A DNA stretch of 45,004 nt from a virus: positions 1 to 45,004 of the IMG/VR virus record IMGVR_UViG_3300040815_001568. One strand, 5' to 3'. A program made the translations under genes and the position numbers. Below, piece by piece: positions 16,701 to 24,035 of this stretch. How positions within the stretch are numbered: the first letter of the stretch is position 1; each line of letters opens with the position of its first letter. The notes under the pieces are model-generated. The model saw nothing but the letters and a program-made list of their open reading frames with translations. It had not been told where the DNA came from and did no database searches.

Positions 16701-18125
16701 GACCGCCTCCTCATACCGGTTTAGGTCTTTAGCGAGCTGGTCAAAAAAGCGGTACGTCTTGTTGTTCAGCCGAAACGGACCAAAGCCCTTGCCCTTAGTG
16801 AGAATGGACCGAGCACCGGTAGTGCCGGCAGCGGTAGGTGCAAGATTCGCCAGCATGTAGCGAGCACCCTGCACGCCGCGGTAAACCTTGGTTCCAACAA
16901 TCGTCGGATCGAGAACAACAGAAGTCGTAAAGCCGGCAATGTTCGCAATATCTTGGCGGGTTTCACCACCGCGGGCTTCGCTGTACGCCTCATCAACACC
17001 CGCACCGAAAAGCATCTGACCGGTGTTGCCCAAGTGAGCAGAATCAACCTGTCGCAACAATTCCGCGTGCTGTGCTGCTCGAGGACCAACCCCCGACACC
17101 ATAGATCCAAGAATTGCCTTGGCTTCATTATTTGTGGCGAACTGGACCAGGATCTCCCACGGGGAAGCCGTAGGATCAGTGGCCTTCAACTTCGCTAAAG
17201 CGACAGCAATGTCAACCTCGAGCTGCGAATACAAGGGGTCGCCGTTCTCGCCCTGAGCGTCACGGATCGACTGAATGTAATCCTCGTTGAAGTCTCCTTC
17301 TTCAACGTCACCGCGACGGGTAACCGTGCCACCGAGGAAAGCACCCATGACCCCAAGTTGGCCGTTGCCTGCTTGAGCTGCCTCCTGCGCTTGCAGCGAC
17401 CCAGCCCGAACAGACTGCATAACGGCTTCATTGGCAACAATCAGTGGAGTGAGGATCGTGTCAATGGCCTGCAACGCACCAGCAACAAAGTTGTCCACCA
17501 CGCTCGGGTCTTGAGCGAGTGCGCCAATCTTCTCCGTAACCACATCTGGCACAAGACCCGCCAGCATGGGATTGTCTGCCTCGAGTGTCTTGTACACATT
17601 CTCGATAGCAAGCCGGTTCTTCTCCGGGTCATCCAACATGAGCCGGGAAATCTTGTCAGCAGCAAGGTTGACCTTGTTCCAGTCAACCGCATTGTTCAAG
17701 TCATCAACGTTGATCTTCGCGCCGGAAGCCTTAGCCCCCTCGAGAGCCTGCGCAATGAACTCAAAATCTCGAATGTCACGAACGGTCTTGAGTTTGCTCT
17801 CACGCTCCGAGATCGCGGCAGACATCTCAAGGAACTGTTGACCGGGCGAGTAGTCGTTCTGATCCGCGTAGTAAGCGTAAAAGTCTTGACCTGCTGCTGC
17901 CTGCTCGGTTTGCCGCTCATCGGCCCGCATCGCGGCAGCATTCAGTTGACGCTTGGAGTCGGCAACATCCAAGTCACGACGATCCTGTAACGCATCGCCG
18001 CGGAAATCCTCGCCAGGTTGGAGGTTTATTGGCTGCTTCGCACGCTCGTCAGCAATCGCCTTGTCAATGTACGGCCAAGGGTTACGTTGCTGCGCCTCGC
18101 GCTCTAAGCGATCCGCAGTAGCCAT
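10785..18125 (-). CDS. Giant polyvalent internal virion protein with ART-like domain
   Basis: 2446 residues, a sixth of the genome; ATG 18125 overlaps the stop of the previous gene (TAATG). The N-terminal 450 residues are helical. Residues about 825-975 resemble the ADP-ribosyltransferase-like domain found in phage polyvalent proteins: FRGDLLRG, GPGIYLTDDAEMASDF, YNPFVIRGQDEW and NKGHDGMIVD are in the right order. A hydrophobic stretch near residue 1350 (WSVWTLFGWRFSIRNAIEEL) could cross or touch a membrane. The rest is helical and lacks a visible transglycosylase motif. Proteins of this size and position in podoviruses are packed in the head and ejected with DNA. An injected enzyme acting on host proteins is inference. 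Confidence 0.75.
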   Translation of the reverse strand: MATADRLEREAQQRNPWPYIDKAIADERAKQPINLQPGEDFRGDALQDRRDLDVADSKRQLNAAAMRADERQTEQAAAGQDFYAYYADQNDYSPGQQFLEMSAAISERESKLKTVRDIRDFEFIAQALEGAKASGAKINVDDLNNAVDWNKVNLAADKISRLMLDDPEKNRLAIENVYKTLEADNPMLAGLVPDVVTEKIGALAQDPSVVDNFVAGALQAIDTILTPLIVANEAVMQSVRAGSLQAQEAAQAGNGQLGVMGAFLGGTVTRRGDVEEGDFNEDYIQSIRDAQGENGDPLYSQLEVDIAVALAKLKATDPTASPWEILVQFATNNEAKAILGSMVSGVGPRAAQHAELLRQVDSAHLGNTGQMLFGAGVDEAYSEARGGETRQDIANIAGFTTSVVLDPTIVGTKVYRGVQGARYMLANLAPTAAGTTGARSILTKGKGFGPFRLNNKTYRFFDQLAKDLNRYEEAVKKADDLPAGDAQVAARSQADAMRMRIERQYGQIPDSTISDIFATVPRNADGKITVDTIADYIDETNSNYLLSYSVLEDEALKQGYALSEIPRFVAYVLDEQGIKSFDQMIAGGARLKRGDLTPQMTSLGVVRKAIANRISAEVMPKKKALKILEDYVDTTNAGTVAQSMSDNALEIGREAQKFKRGDSEGFFDSTRRMFSSIAIDNVIDLTDPDSARTVYRYARAFLPQKVSETVANAWRGGDTGSRRLLLSAVVRAAATSRGLTVTRKQADAWMGRVEDLLDMTGRKSNEAYGQQVTASTVPSRRLASQQYRGVQAQGVGGVDDARIPGTGPELDVPEQSIGQAQTGVPFRGDLLRGEGGVGARGGSLRGTGDESIAGPGIYLTDDAEMASDFSRDYSVPREQVDDEIPIVGEVVSQEVTLYNPFVIRGQDEWNAFANELGIPGKPGPNDISDVQAKIRGYLTNKGHDGMIVDLADTFRGSGTSISDTFIGNTVVKLVGDDVPFTGPSRPLDAVAPVVDRTPTVKTRSEKQDELFGRLGGTEDDLIEGRISWEEASRVEAELLDEYRGQILDNPELLDDFIDNYLSLGRGATDDVTDWWLEPVPNQPIRNAPQMPDEVGASRSTTARLQSDGTISRQVLADIADEYGDEGALSWLYTGYVDNSLDDSLGIPTPTPRLKDDFGNVLPGWRGVPEDWYTGLEVVMQRTGRKGRKRKGETRIAVPWAKGGTKGRKDQIVDEVDDQYNMFRDNLENEMRAGYYDRQIEEYITANREMSRDVRWEAVPAREPVFNPEVIEPEPVPFRTTQEANEPVSLSADARGIESALHLDQTSRFVRVPNLAEMEELRLDMGPLGKAMFASHRGVEWYTNMWSVWTLFGWRFSIRNAIEELGMWFLTAGSVSALAKGRVTSTARRKFSPDLYWKEIKVGPRKGEIKPVWKQTLGPVNRAIEKSRRGVARVAGRPQGDTLASWQAEWAEAKGMPGYFMRNIFLPVVAPRVNVEAMEQALLKYAQGNPEEWSKLVMEALVGYRLGGRSLASMGLISEDDLQIIGHLLNSSHALGLMDEVLQGGTFLNSARNPSTRGLANSLDGLDELPAGVLLGTVDEERALAAMKALGDKVGVKIDGFKMDSISTRRKLDDWHHLLRAVGQGDGVIGEEAIKGLFDISYGRATTAQVKARIAQAIRNDDSGDYLARFSRLSDEAGIDQFSSDYFEDVLAMFQRADGSLNTRLIDRFFDKQGNYLGWGRPTATLDDGIVYEDRITVADLAAIPTKERPEQLLLPNRSDREYIPFAGSMPGIIDRAYAWMGRQNARLSREPVFLGNVLTLWKASQARREQISRALASTRGKSYDDLAPETRKYMDDAAGALVSKQIFDDAYELSLAFMDNPANRSNLAWKARNISRYYRASEDFYRRMRRMAVSNPEGYAKAALAYSLIDDTGLVFTDDYGDKYFSYPLNGVAQQTVQLALRKVFRMDAAPQFFDAQPFTIGGKLLGSTPSADPVNFFAPPLTAGWGQIPATMTFSAIPKFAGARSLVLGQYNQPTGNFLGDFLNSFLPAGARRISAIQDPELIEGQIGDSTVKAVQIMSGWGLFDEVTIRDRKTGIVTKIPLDQATEAQVQASEEMRAADVFGTGLYWTKLVSSFMLPAFPQIYQNNVTDFARSMNTDGMSDAYYDYMDLVAYDEEYVKLLEDAIGKEIADPWNYAMAEWWLMKVNKVIDGDDIADGGSFLPFTVGSYEDRDDPNVQRANVRATSETLDWFNSDEGYQRYPQDLQGAALFLAPREGEWDANGHYVIKNLLNTRVKKSDDDKLRDIMNVEVSAALGRVKFRYDAQRNKLDPYSPTYADELRQVNASEAQERKEIKEENPRSEFAVFDIDRGTAVEAAENVRRLIAWEREQSPDGEISNPDVQLFSQALNIYDDTEMALKQYPRQTNRDKFVRNEIKANRDAEYRRLMEINPKIKNFIESVVIPMGE

Positions 18126-18568
18126 TATCTCCCTAGTCGTCTGATCGCGTTTGCCGTGTTAGCTAACGCCGGATCACCGGTCACATCGGCAAGAAGTTGC
18201 ATAGAATCCGAGATAGTCGGCTTCACTCGACGCGAATTGCGCATCGGGCCAGGGCCGGGACCAACCGACGCGCCAGCAGTCACCGGCTCGTTCGGTCGCG
18301 CCGTGTTCTGGAAAAGACTCAAGTTGGGTGAACTACCCCCGGTGCTCTGCGACTTGTTTCGGGTTCGCGCACCAGCATCGGGGGTAGCTCGCAATGGAGC
18401 AGCAGACTGCATCTCATTGAAATCAGCATTTTCGCCATACGGTAATCCCGTCATCTCTTGCGTAATTTGCTGTGGCCCACCGTCTGTTCTCCGCGAAAGC
18501 GACCCCGGCGCGGAAACAGGAGCAGGATTGCGTGGCCGCTGGTAACCGCCCCTACTCAAACTCCTCAC
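18125..18568 (-). CDS. Hypothetical structural-cluster protein
   Basis: 147 residues from a GTG start overlapping the end of the previous gene by 17 bases. The sequence is largely low complexity, rich in Arg, Pro, Ser, Asn and Gly (GGSSPNLSLFQNTARPNEP; GPGPGPMRNSRR), with a short helix at the end (DSMQLLADVTGDPALANTA). It may be a disordered linker or minor virion protein between portal and ejection proteins. Family not recognised. Confidence 0.55.
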   Translation of the reverse strand: MRSLSRGGYQRPRNPAPVSAPGSLSRRTDGGPQQITQEMTGLPYGENADFNEMQSAAPLRATPDAGARTRNKSQSTGGSSPNLSLFQNTARPNEPVTAGASVGPGPGPMRNSRRVKPTISDSMQLLADVTGDPALANTANAIRRLGR

Positions 18569-18830
18569 CTAGCCCTTCCAAAAATCGAACAACACGGGGA
18601 TCTTGTAGCTCACGCGGCGGGACCGGAAACTCCTCGTCCTCGTCCTCAACTTCCGCGTTATCGAGCATGTCTAGGTCATCAAGTTCAGACAAAGCACCGT
18701 TCCACAAATCCAACGTGCGGCGAACAAGATCATCGGCAATATCGGGGGAGTAGGAAGTTCCGGTACACACAAGAGACACCGCAATATCACCCATGCGGAT
18801 ACCAGCAATGATGTCTTGCTGACGCGCCAT
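18552..18830 (-). CDS. Small acidic structural-cluster protein
   Basis: 92 residues from ATG 18830, eleven bases after AGGGG; a GTG two codons earlier is less likely. The first 55 residues form two or three helices (IIAGIRMGDIAVSLVCTG, DDLVRRTLDLWNGALSEL) and the rest is very acidic (EVEDEDEEF). Placed right after the portal gene. Function unknown. Confidence 0.6.
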   Translation of the reverse strand: MARQQDIIAGIRMGDIAVSLVCTGTSYSPDIADDLVRRTLDLWNGALSELDDLDMLDNAEVEDEDEEFPVPPRELQDPRVVRFLEGLGEEFE

Positions 18831-18838
18831 ACCCACCC

Positions 18839-20677
18839 CTAAATTGGAATGCGCCGAGAAACCCCGGCACTCATGTTTGGTTCACCATTACGACCAAGAG
18901 AAGCAAGAAGAACGTTCAAGTCAGGGCGACCGCCAGGCCCCATGCCCTGCTGACCAGGGGCAACACCACGCATCGTGCCGTCCGGGTTCAACCCGTCACC
19001 ACCAAGCGCGCCACCCTCAGGCCCCATACCGGGAATACCACCCATGCCAGCCTGCGCGTCCATCATCGCCTGCTCCTCAGGCGTAGGCTCCGGGGGAGCG
19101 AAAGCGTCCGTCACCAGCTCCTCAATCGGCTTGCCCTTCTCGCGGCCCTCAATGATCTGAGCGACCCGCTCCAAAACCTGACCCGGATCTTGACCGCTCT
19201 GCGCCAAAGCGGGAATCGACTGCGCGTAACCAGCGATAGCGGTCTTGAGGGCATCACGCATCTCCTCAATGTCCACCATCTGCTCCTCCTCGCTCGCATC
19301 GAGCGCGAAAGGCATCTGCCGGCGCAGAAAATCACGACTAATCAACTTGTCGCCACGGGCCTGCAAACCAAACACAAGCGCACGGTTCGGGTCCAAACCA
19401 GCCATGAGGCCGTACTGCACGTCAACCGTGTGGTCACCCTTGATGTCACGGGACGGCCTGTACTTGATCTCATACGGGGTTCCGTCATTGTTACCCCGCA
19501 TCGTGCGCTCAATATCAGGCCACACGCGCTCATCCAGCTCGAGAGCCTTCGACACCAGCCGCTCGAGGGTCTTAGCGAACATCGCCTGACCCGCACGGAT
19601 CTGCGAATCAAAACCACCCATAAGAGCCTGCACACCGCGACCGGTCACAATGCTCGAATCAAGCTGCCCACTACGGGCCTCCGGATACCGCGACCCCTGC
19701 CGCAACTCCGCATCCAGCAAACCCTGCTCAGCGAACGCACTCGAGGGAACCTCAAGGGGGATACGACGCACCTTCTCCGCAGACGCGGTACGCAACACGC
19801 TATCCGGACCCAACGCGAGTTCCTGAGCGTCCGGAGGCAACACCAGCGGAGCCTGAACCGCCTTGTTAGCCGCCTCAAGAGCCAGCAAAGCCATACGCGA
19901 CTTCGCCACCTGAACACCGATCACGTCATCGAACTGGCCCCGAGCCTCACCATCAACACTCGGCCTAAACGTCCACTCCGCGAGACACATCTGCGCTGGG
20001 TTCTCCCACATCTCGAGAACCACGCCACCATGCTCCGGAACAAACAACGTGTTATGCGATGCGGTGTGATGACGAACAACCGTCAAACGGTCATTGTCGC
20101 CGTTACTCCAACGATCCTGCGGCTTACGCAGCACCCGAGCAGACTCCGGATACTGCTCCATGATCTGAGCGCGAGTCATCGTGTGAGCGAAAAACGCTTC
20201 CTTGACGTGACCCCACCGGTCACTAACCGGATACGACCCCATCGGCTCCATGAAAGTAATCCGAGGCAGCTGATTCTCCGCATCAACCTCCACCATCGCC
20301 GGCACGAAACCGTAAGTGAAGTAATGATCCGCGGCCACATACATCTGCCGGGCAAGATCAGAATGCTCCAAATAGCCCTGAACAATCAACTGCCGCTTCT
20401 CAGCGAACTTACGAGCCGAATCCGACACCGACTTAGACGACGCACAGTTGAAAGACGGTAGGGGAGCGAGCACCTCAGACAAGTCATGCGCGGCAACATC
20501 AATCATGTTCGCCACAATCCCCGACTTGAACGGCCCATCAGCGAACATGTCAGGGTAAACCTCGTTGATACGTCCCTGACGCACCGAACGAACAAGACTC
20601 ATACGCATATCACGTTCGCTATGACGCGCACGCAACTGCTCAAACTTGTGCGAAAGTTGTTTCGCGGTATCGCTCAT
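18839..20677 (-). CDS. Portal protein (T7-type head-tail connector)
   Basis: 612 residues from ATG 20677, whose first bases overlap the terminase stop (ATGA). The N-terminus (FEQLRARHSERDMRMSLVRS) and the strings GIVANMIDVAAHDLSEVL, YGFVPAMVEV and FMEPMGSYPVSD are typical of portals of podoviruses from aquatic environments. The middle carries the stem and wing segments; the C-terminal 100 residues are Gly/Pro/Met rich (GMGGIPGMGPEGG) and probably flexible. It forms the ring through which DNA is packed and on which the tail is built; this follows from the family. Confidence 0.8.
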   Translation of the reverse strand: MSDTAKQLSHKFEQLRARHSERDMRMSLVRSVRQGRINEVYPDMFADGPFKSGIVANMIDVAAHDLSEVLAPLPSFNCASSKSVSDSARKFAEKRQLIVQGYLEHSDLARQMYVAADHYFTYGFVPAMVEVDAENQLPRITFMEPMGSYPVSDRWGHVKEAFFAHTMTRAQIMEQYPESARVLRKPQDRWSNGDNDRLTVVRHHTASHNTLFVPEHGGVVLEMWENPAQMCLAEWTFRPSVDGEARGQFDDVIGVQVAKSRMALLALEAANKAVQAPLVLPPDAQELALGPDSVLRTASAEKVRRIPLEVPSSAFAEQGLLDAELRQGSRYPEARSGQLDSSIVTGRGVQALMGGFDSQIRAGQAMFAKTLERLVSKALELDERVWPDIERTMRGNNDGTPYEIKYRPSRDIKGDHTVDVQYGLMAGLDPNRALVFGLQARGDKLISRDFLRRQMPFALDASEEEQMVDIEEMRDALKTAIAGYAQSIPALAQSGQDPGQVLERVAQIIEGREKGKPIEELVTDAFAPPEPTPEEQAMMDAQAGMGGIPGMGPEGGALGGDGLNPDGTMRGVAPGQQGMGPGGRPDLNVLLASLGRNGEPNMSAGVSRRIPI

Positions 20678-22581
20678 GCTGCTCCAACTGGCCGCCACAG
20701 AGAACTAGCCTCTGCGTCCAGCAAAGAAATCGTCCGACGTTGGCGGTAATCCCACGGGACGAGATACGGGTTTTTACGATGACTCGAGCCGGTGATTCGG
20801 ACGACGCGATCCCTACACGCCAACTCCGCAAACCACGCAGCCATAACAATGTCCTGCTTCTGCTTCTTACTCATATCCGGAGCCCACGTCACAAACTGCT
20901 CCATCAGAGCCTTCATAGCCTCACTATTCATTGACGATGGGAACTCAATGAGGCATTTCTTGTCCTCCCAGCCAGCGAACAGGCTGGTCATGGAGGCGAC
21001 ACCGAAATCGGTGTCGTGTTTGTTGTGCCCGGTGAAGTGGGGCTGGATGATTGTGCCGCGGGATGCGGCGTAGTTGTTCAGCTCGGTGTCGTGGACGAGA
21101 AATCCTTGGAATCCGTTTTTCTCGATCCGGACTTCCGCTAAACCGTATGTGTCGATGTATCCGGTGATCATGTCCCGCATTTGGTCGGGGGTGATTCCGG
21201 GTTTGTTGAATACGTCTATCACGTAGCGTTGCTGCGTTTGCACGTCTAGGCCCATGACGACAGCAGCGGTGTGTCCCGACGTTGCGGGATCGACTCCCAT
21301 CACGTAGATCAACCCGTCGCCACCTTTACCGTTCCTGACGGCGTTGTGGTTTTTCGGCATAGGCCCCGCGAACCTGGCCCCGTTCACTGCCGCGGCGAGC
21401 ATTTGCGGGGTGAAGATCGCGTCGGTGTTGATTTGTTCCTGCTGGTACACCATCGCCCAAGTGCGAGGCTGGATGCGGGCGCGTTTTTTCGCCAGCCGCG
21501 GCCCGTCCCACTTCGGGTACAGGCCTTGCTCGTCTGGTTCTGCCGCGTCACCTTTCGCACCGGGCTCCACAATGTTGCTCTTAGGCCACAACGTCACCCA
21601 CTCGTTAGGGGTGTCGGCGTATTCGAGGACCGCCGGCATCGACAGATACGACCAGGGGGACACCTCATCGGGGTAACGTTCCGGCTTGCGCAGCTCCGAA
21701 TACAAATCCTGGCTCGATAGCCGCGTCCCCACCACGACAAGCATCCCGCTCGAGGCGATACGGGAAATAACTTCGCTTTGTATCCACTCGATCTGCTTCT
21801 CGTATTCGTGAGCGTTCGTGCCGTCCACAATGTCATCGAGGATGATGATGTCGGCGCGGGAACCGTAAATATGGCCCCGCACACCCAGGCTCAACACTGT
21901 GGGGTCTTTCTCACCACCAGTGCGCGCATCCTGAGACACGTAAATCATCGACTGCGACCACGACTCCGAGCCGGCCGAGAAACCCCCCTGGGGGGCGAAA
22001 TCCATTTGCAGCTTCCCGTACTGCGGGTGCGTCAACCTAGTCTTGATGCCGTACAAAAACTTCGCGGCCATAGCCTGCGTCTTAGACACGATAATGATCC
22101 GCACATTCGGGTCTTTACAGATCCGATACGTCAAATAGTTGACGGTCAACGTGGTTGACTTGGAATGTTCCGGCGGCATGTTGCAGATCACCAAATCCGG
22201 TTCGTTCTTCTCCCACGTCATCGACGGATGCACCCACGCCGGGTCGCGGCCCTCCATCAAATCCACAACGTTCTGCATATGCGGGAACACCTGCGCACCC
22301 AGGTACTTGTCACTGAACTCCGCAAACGACGGAAACTCACCCGTCGCCGCCGGCCGGTCAGCGAACCCGTTACGCACCCGGTCCACATTCGCCGCGAACT
22401 CTTTATCGTTGTACCGCCACGACTCATACGTCTTGACCGTGCGGCCAACCTTCGTCATAGCATTTGCAACACTGTCCCCCTCACCGAGGGACGCAATCAC
22501 GCGACGCTTAGCCTCATCCACACCCATCTGACGGCGGGCACTCGAGGCACGACGGTTACCCAACACGCCTCCTTGTGACAT
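20674..22581 (-). CDS. terL: Terminase large subunit with N-terminal HTH
   Basis: 635 residues from ATG 22581 (MSQGGVLGNRR). A reading from 22809 adds 76 low-complexity residues and is unlikely. Residues about 20-75 (AMTKVGRTVKTYESWRYNDKE) look like the HTH of small terminases, fused here. The ATPase has the P-loop MPPEHSKST (about 136-143) and Walker B IIILDD; the nuclease has MGVDPATSGH and later acidic residues (RIEKNGF, KQDIVMAAWFAE). It cuts and packages concatemeric DNA into the head. I see no separate small-terminase gene. No clear ribosome binding site precedes the start. Confidence 0.9.
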   Translation of the reverse strand: MSQGGVLGNRRASSARRQMGVDEAKRRVIASLGEGDSVANAMTKVGRTVKTYESWRYNDKEFAANVDRVRNGFADRPAATGEFPSFAEFSDKYLGAQVFPHMQNVVDLMEGRDPAWVHPSMTWEKNEPDLVICNMPPEHSKSTTLTVNYLTYRICKDPNVRIIIVSKTQAMAAKFLYGIKTRLTHPQYGKLQMDFAPQGGFSAGSESWSQSMIYVSQDARTGGEKDPTVLSLGVRGHIYGSRADIIILDDIVDGTNAHEYEKQIEWIQSEVISRIASSGMLVVVGTRLSSQDLYSELRKPERYPDEVSPWSYLSMPAVLEYADTPNEWVTLWPKSNIVEPGAKGDAAEPDEQGLYPKWDGPRLAKKRARIQPRTWAMVYQQEQINTDAIFTPQMLAAAVNGARFAGPMPKNHNAVRNGKGGDGLIYVMGVDPATSGHTAAVVMGLDVQTQQRYVIDVFNKPGITPDQMRDMITGYIDTYGLAEVRIEKNGFQGFLVHDTELNNYAASRGTIIQPHFTGHNKHDTDFGVASMTSLFAGWEDKKCLIEFPSSMNSEAMKALMEQFVTWAPDMSKKQKQDIVMAAWFAELACRDRVVRITGSSHRKNPYLVPWDYRQRRTISLLDAEASSLWRPVGAA

Positions 22582-22608
22582 TGTGAACCGGTAAGCACTA
22601 GATGTACC

Positions 22609-22680
22609 TAGACCCAAAAACGGGGGCACACCACAGGGGGCGCGTAGGCGACCCCACAGGGGGTCACTTAGACCCAAAAA
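22609..22680. repeat. Direct repeat TAGACCCAAAAA with hairpin
   Basis: The 12-base word occurs twice in the terminase leader, about 60 bases apart. Between them, GACCCC and GGGGTC can pair closely. It lies 30-100 bases before the terminase start, so it could bind a regulator of late transcription or a packaging protein. Confidence 0.4.
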
Positions 22681-22797
22681 ACAGAAAGAAAACTCAAACC
22701 CTGCGAGTCCTCCGAGCGAAGCCCCAAGGCTGAGCGAGGAGGACGAGCATCGGGGTTCCGCGGGTCGCTTTTCGGCTCCCCGCTCCACCCCCAGGGA

Positions 22798-22817
22798 GGC
22801 AGGCCCCAAAGCCTGCC
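22798..22817. terminator. Perfect 7-bp hairpin
   Basis: GGCAGGC (22798-22804), loop CCCAAA, GCCTGCC (22811-22817). No T run on either side, so its role as a terminator is unsure. Confidence 0.35.
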
Positions 22818-22827
22818 GACCCCCCTC

Positions 22828-22855
22828 TGTCAGCTCGCCTGGCGGCTCGCTGACA
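22828..22855. repeat. Inverted repeat TGTCAGC/GCTGACA
   Basis: Seven-base arms at 22828-22834 and 22849-22855, with a smaller CGCC/GGCG pair inside. It could be an operator or RNA hairpin. Confidence 0.35.
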
Positions 22856-22929
22856 TCTCCCCCCGCTGGAAACAGCCCTCACCCCTATTACCAACAGTTT
22901 CAACCCCATAGTGACGCGCAGTTCGCAAA

Positions 22930-22961
22930 TTGTGACAATATTGCGACATAAGTGGTAGATA
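22930..22961 (+). promoter_or_regulatory. Possible rightward early promoter
   Basis: TTGTGA (22930-22935) with TGGTAG or TAGATA 17-20 bases on, in the only AT-rich patch of the region. The match to a -35/-10 pair is modest, and the first gene lies 550 bases further on. Confidence 0.3.
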
Positions 22962-22976
22962 TGTCCAAATTAGCAG

Positions 22977-22989
22977 CCCCCAGTGGGGG
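22977..22989. repeat. CCCCC-AGT-GGGGG hairpin
   Basis: Five perfect G-C pairs around a three-base loop, just after the possible early promoter. Could act as an operator or 5' RNA hairpin. Confidence 0.3.
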
Positions 22990-23453
22990 TCAAAAAGAAC
23001 CAGCTAGCCCCCACCGGAATAGTGCAGATTTTTTGGGGGATCACGTAACTGATATGCGCGCCCGCGCATAAAGGGGCCGGGTCGGTCGCGTGCGTGGCGT
23101 GTGCGCGGGTGCGTGCGTGCGGCGCGAGGCTGCTCGAGGTGCTGGCTGGGACTGCGGCACAAGTCCCCCCCGCACCCCCTCGAGCCTGCCGCCCCCTAGT
23201 GGCCGCAAACGTGCCCCGATCCGCGGCCGGTGGCGCATAGTGCGCGCCATTGTGTGCAGTCTGTGGACGGACTGTCCAAGCCCCACCGTGCCCGGCTTGC
23301 CCGTGCTGGTGTTGGTGCTCGAGTGATCGACGGAGCCGGCCGCGTGCAGGCTTGCCGTCCTCGAGTGTGCACCGCCCCGAACTAGATAACGGTTTGATAA
23401 CAGTGTGCGGCTTGCCGGTTGGGGAGTGTTTGACACAGTGACCCCGGCCTGCC

Positions 23454-23515
23454 ACCGTGGCCCTACGTTCACGGGTTCACCGTGGCGAACCTTTCTAGGA
23501 CAGGAGCACCCCACC
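23454..23515 (+). promoter_or_regulatory. Repeated intergenic cassette, copy A
   Basis: It begins ACCGTGGCCC like copies C and E, and ends CTAGGA-CAGGAG followed by ACCCCACC before the ATG. The middle is different from the other copies. AGGAG at 23502-23506 is the ribosome binding site. Confidence 0.5.
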
Positions 23516-23758
23516 ATGACCACCAAGACCCGCCCCGTGGCCTTCCCCGCTGACATTACGGACCTCGACCTAGACCTATTCGATGTCGAGATCGAGGTGG
23601 GCGAACTGCTCGAGGACGTCGAGTACCGGTACGGGTTCGACACGGCCGAGCGGTTGCGCGAGTTGTACGGGTACTGCGCTTACAACGTGCCGCACACGTT
23701 GAGCCCCGCCCAGATCCTCGAGGAGGCCCGAGCGGTCTACGACCGCGTGACCCGCTGA
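23516..23758 (+). CDS. Small acidic early protein
   Basis: 80 residues from ATG 23516, nine bases after AGGAG. Residues 15-40 are very acidic (ITDLDLDLFDVEIEVGELLE), then a helical part (DTAERLRELYGY) and ILEEARAVYDRVTR at the end. First gene of the rightward early region, alone between two intergenic cassettes. Family not recognised; an acidic early protein could be a DNA mimic or inhibitor, but nothing shows that. Confidence 0.65.
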   Translation: MTTKTRPVAFPADITDLDLDLFDVEIEVGELLEDVEYRYGFDTAERLRELYGYCAYNVPHTLSPAQILEEARAVYDRVTR

Positions 23759-23778
23759 CCGCTTGCCTACGCCGCCCG

Positions 23779-23843
23779 CCCTCGAGGTCGGACGGCTAGG
23801 GGAGGCGACACAGCCCCCACCAATCAGGACAGGAGACACCACC
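23779..23843 (+). promoter_or_regulatory. Repeated intergenic cassette, copy B
   Basis: Contains CCCTCGAGG, CGGCTAGGGGAGG and then CAGGACAGGAG with ACACCACC before ATG 23844. The end matches copies A and C; the front part is shorter. Confidence 0.45.
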
Positions 23844-24035
23844 ATGCACCACCACACCACCACACGCACCGAGTCCCCCGCGGCCCGCCGTTCACGCCTC
23901 GAACACCTCGACCGGGAGGGACTCGAGCCGACGTATTCCCGCGGGCAGTGGTTCGCCGGCGCGGTAGTTGTCGTGATCTTGTTCGGGACCGCCCTTGGCG
24001 GGTTCTTGTCGGCACTCGAGGCGGTGACCCGATGA
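23844..24035 (+). CDS. Small single-pass membrane protein
   Basis: 63 residues. A His/Thr-rich start (MHHHTTTRT) and a basic stretch (AARRSRLEHLDRE) precede one clear membrane segment (FAGAVVVVILFGTALGGFL, about residues 38-56). Short tail. It overlaps the next gene by four bases (ATGA). Small early membrane proteins of phages are often involved in exclusion or host take-over; no evidence for either here. Confidence 0.65.
   Translation: MHHHTTTRTESPAARRSRLEHLDREGLEPTYSRGQWFAGAVVVVILFGTALGGFLSALEAVTR

Larger units (their letters stand above)
22582..23515. other. Long gene-poor region between late and early genes
   Basis: No convincing gene is seen in these 934 bases. They separate the leftward terminase from the rightward early genes, so promoters for both sides should lie here. 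Contents: two copies of TAGACCCAAAAA (near 22609 and 22669) around GACCCC/GGGGTC pairs, hairpins at 22798-22817, 22828-22855 and 22977-22989, an AT-richer patch at 22925-22975, a GCGTGCGTG-rich stretch at 23080-23125, and five CTCGAG sites from 23130 on. An origin of replication or packaging site could also be here; nothing proves it. Confidence 0.5.

Noticed and set aside
10785-18125. Lytic transglycosylase domain in the giant virion protein
   Set aside because: Expected from podovirus gp16-like proteins, but I could not find the catalytic Glu motif or the following GLMQ-type signature.
19190-20461. 423-residue frame on the plus strand
   Set aside because: It lies fully antisense to the portal gene, has no domain signature and a composition typical of a shadow frame.
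22582-22809. N-terminal extension of the terminase
   Set aside because: The 76 extra residues are low complexity, cover the hairpins of the intergenic region and have no family likeness; ATG 22581 gives a normal start.
23090-23326. 78-residue plus-strand frame before the first early gene
   Set aside because: No ribosome binding site, composition follows the GCGTGCGTG and CCCC tracts; taken as non-coding.
22970-23643. Leftward frames of 161 and 200 residues
   Set aside because: Arg/Thr/Pro-rich shadow translations of GC-rich intergenic DNA that also overlap the early gene at 23516.
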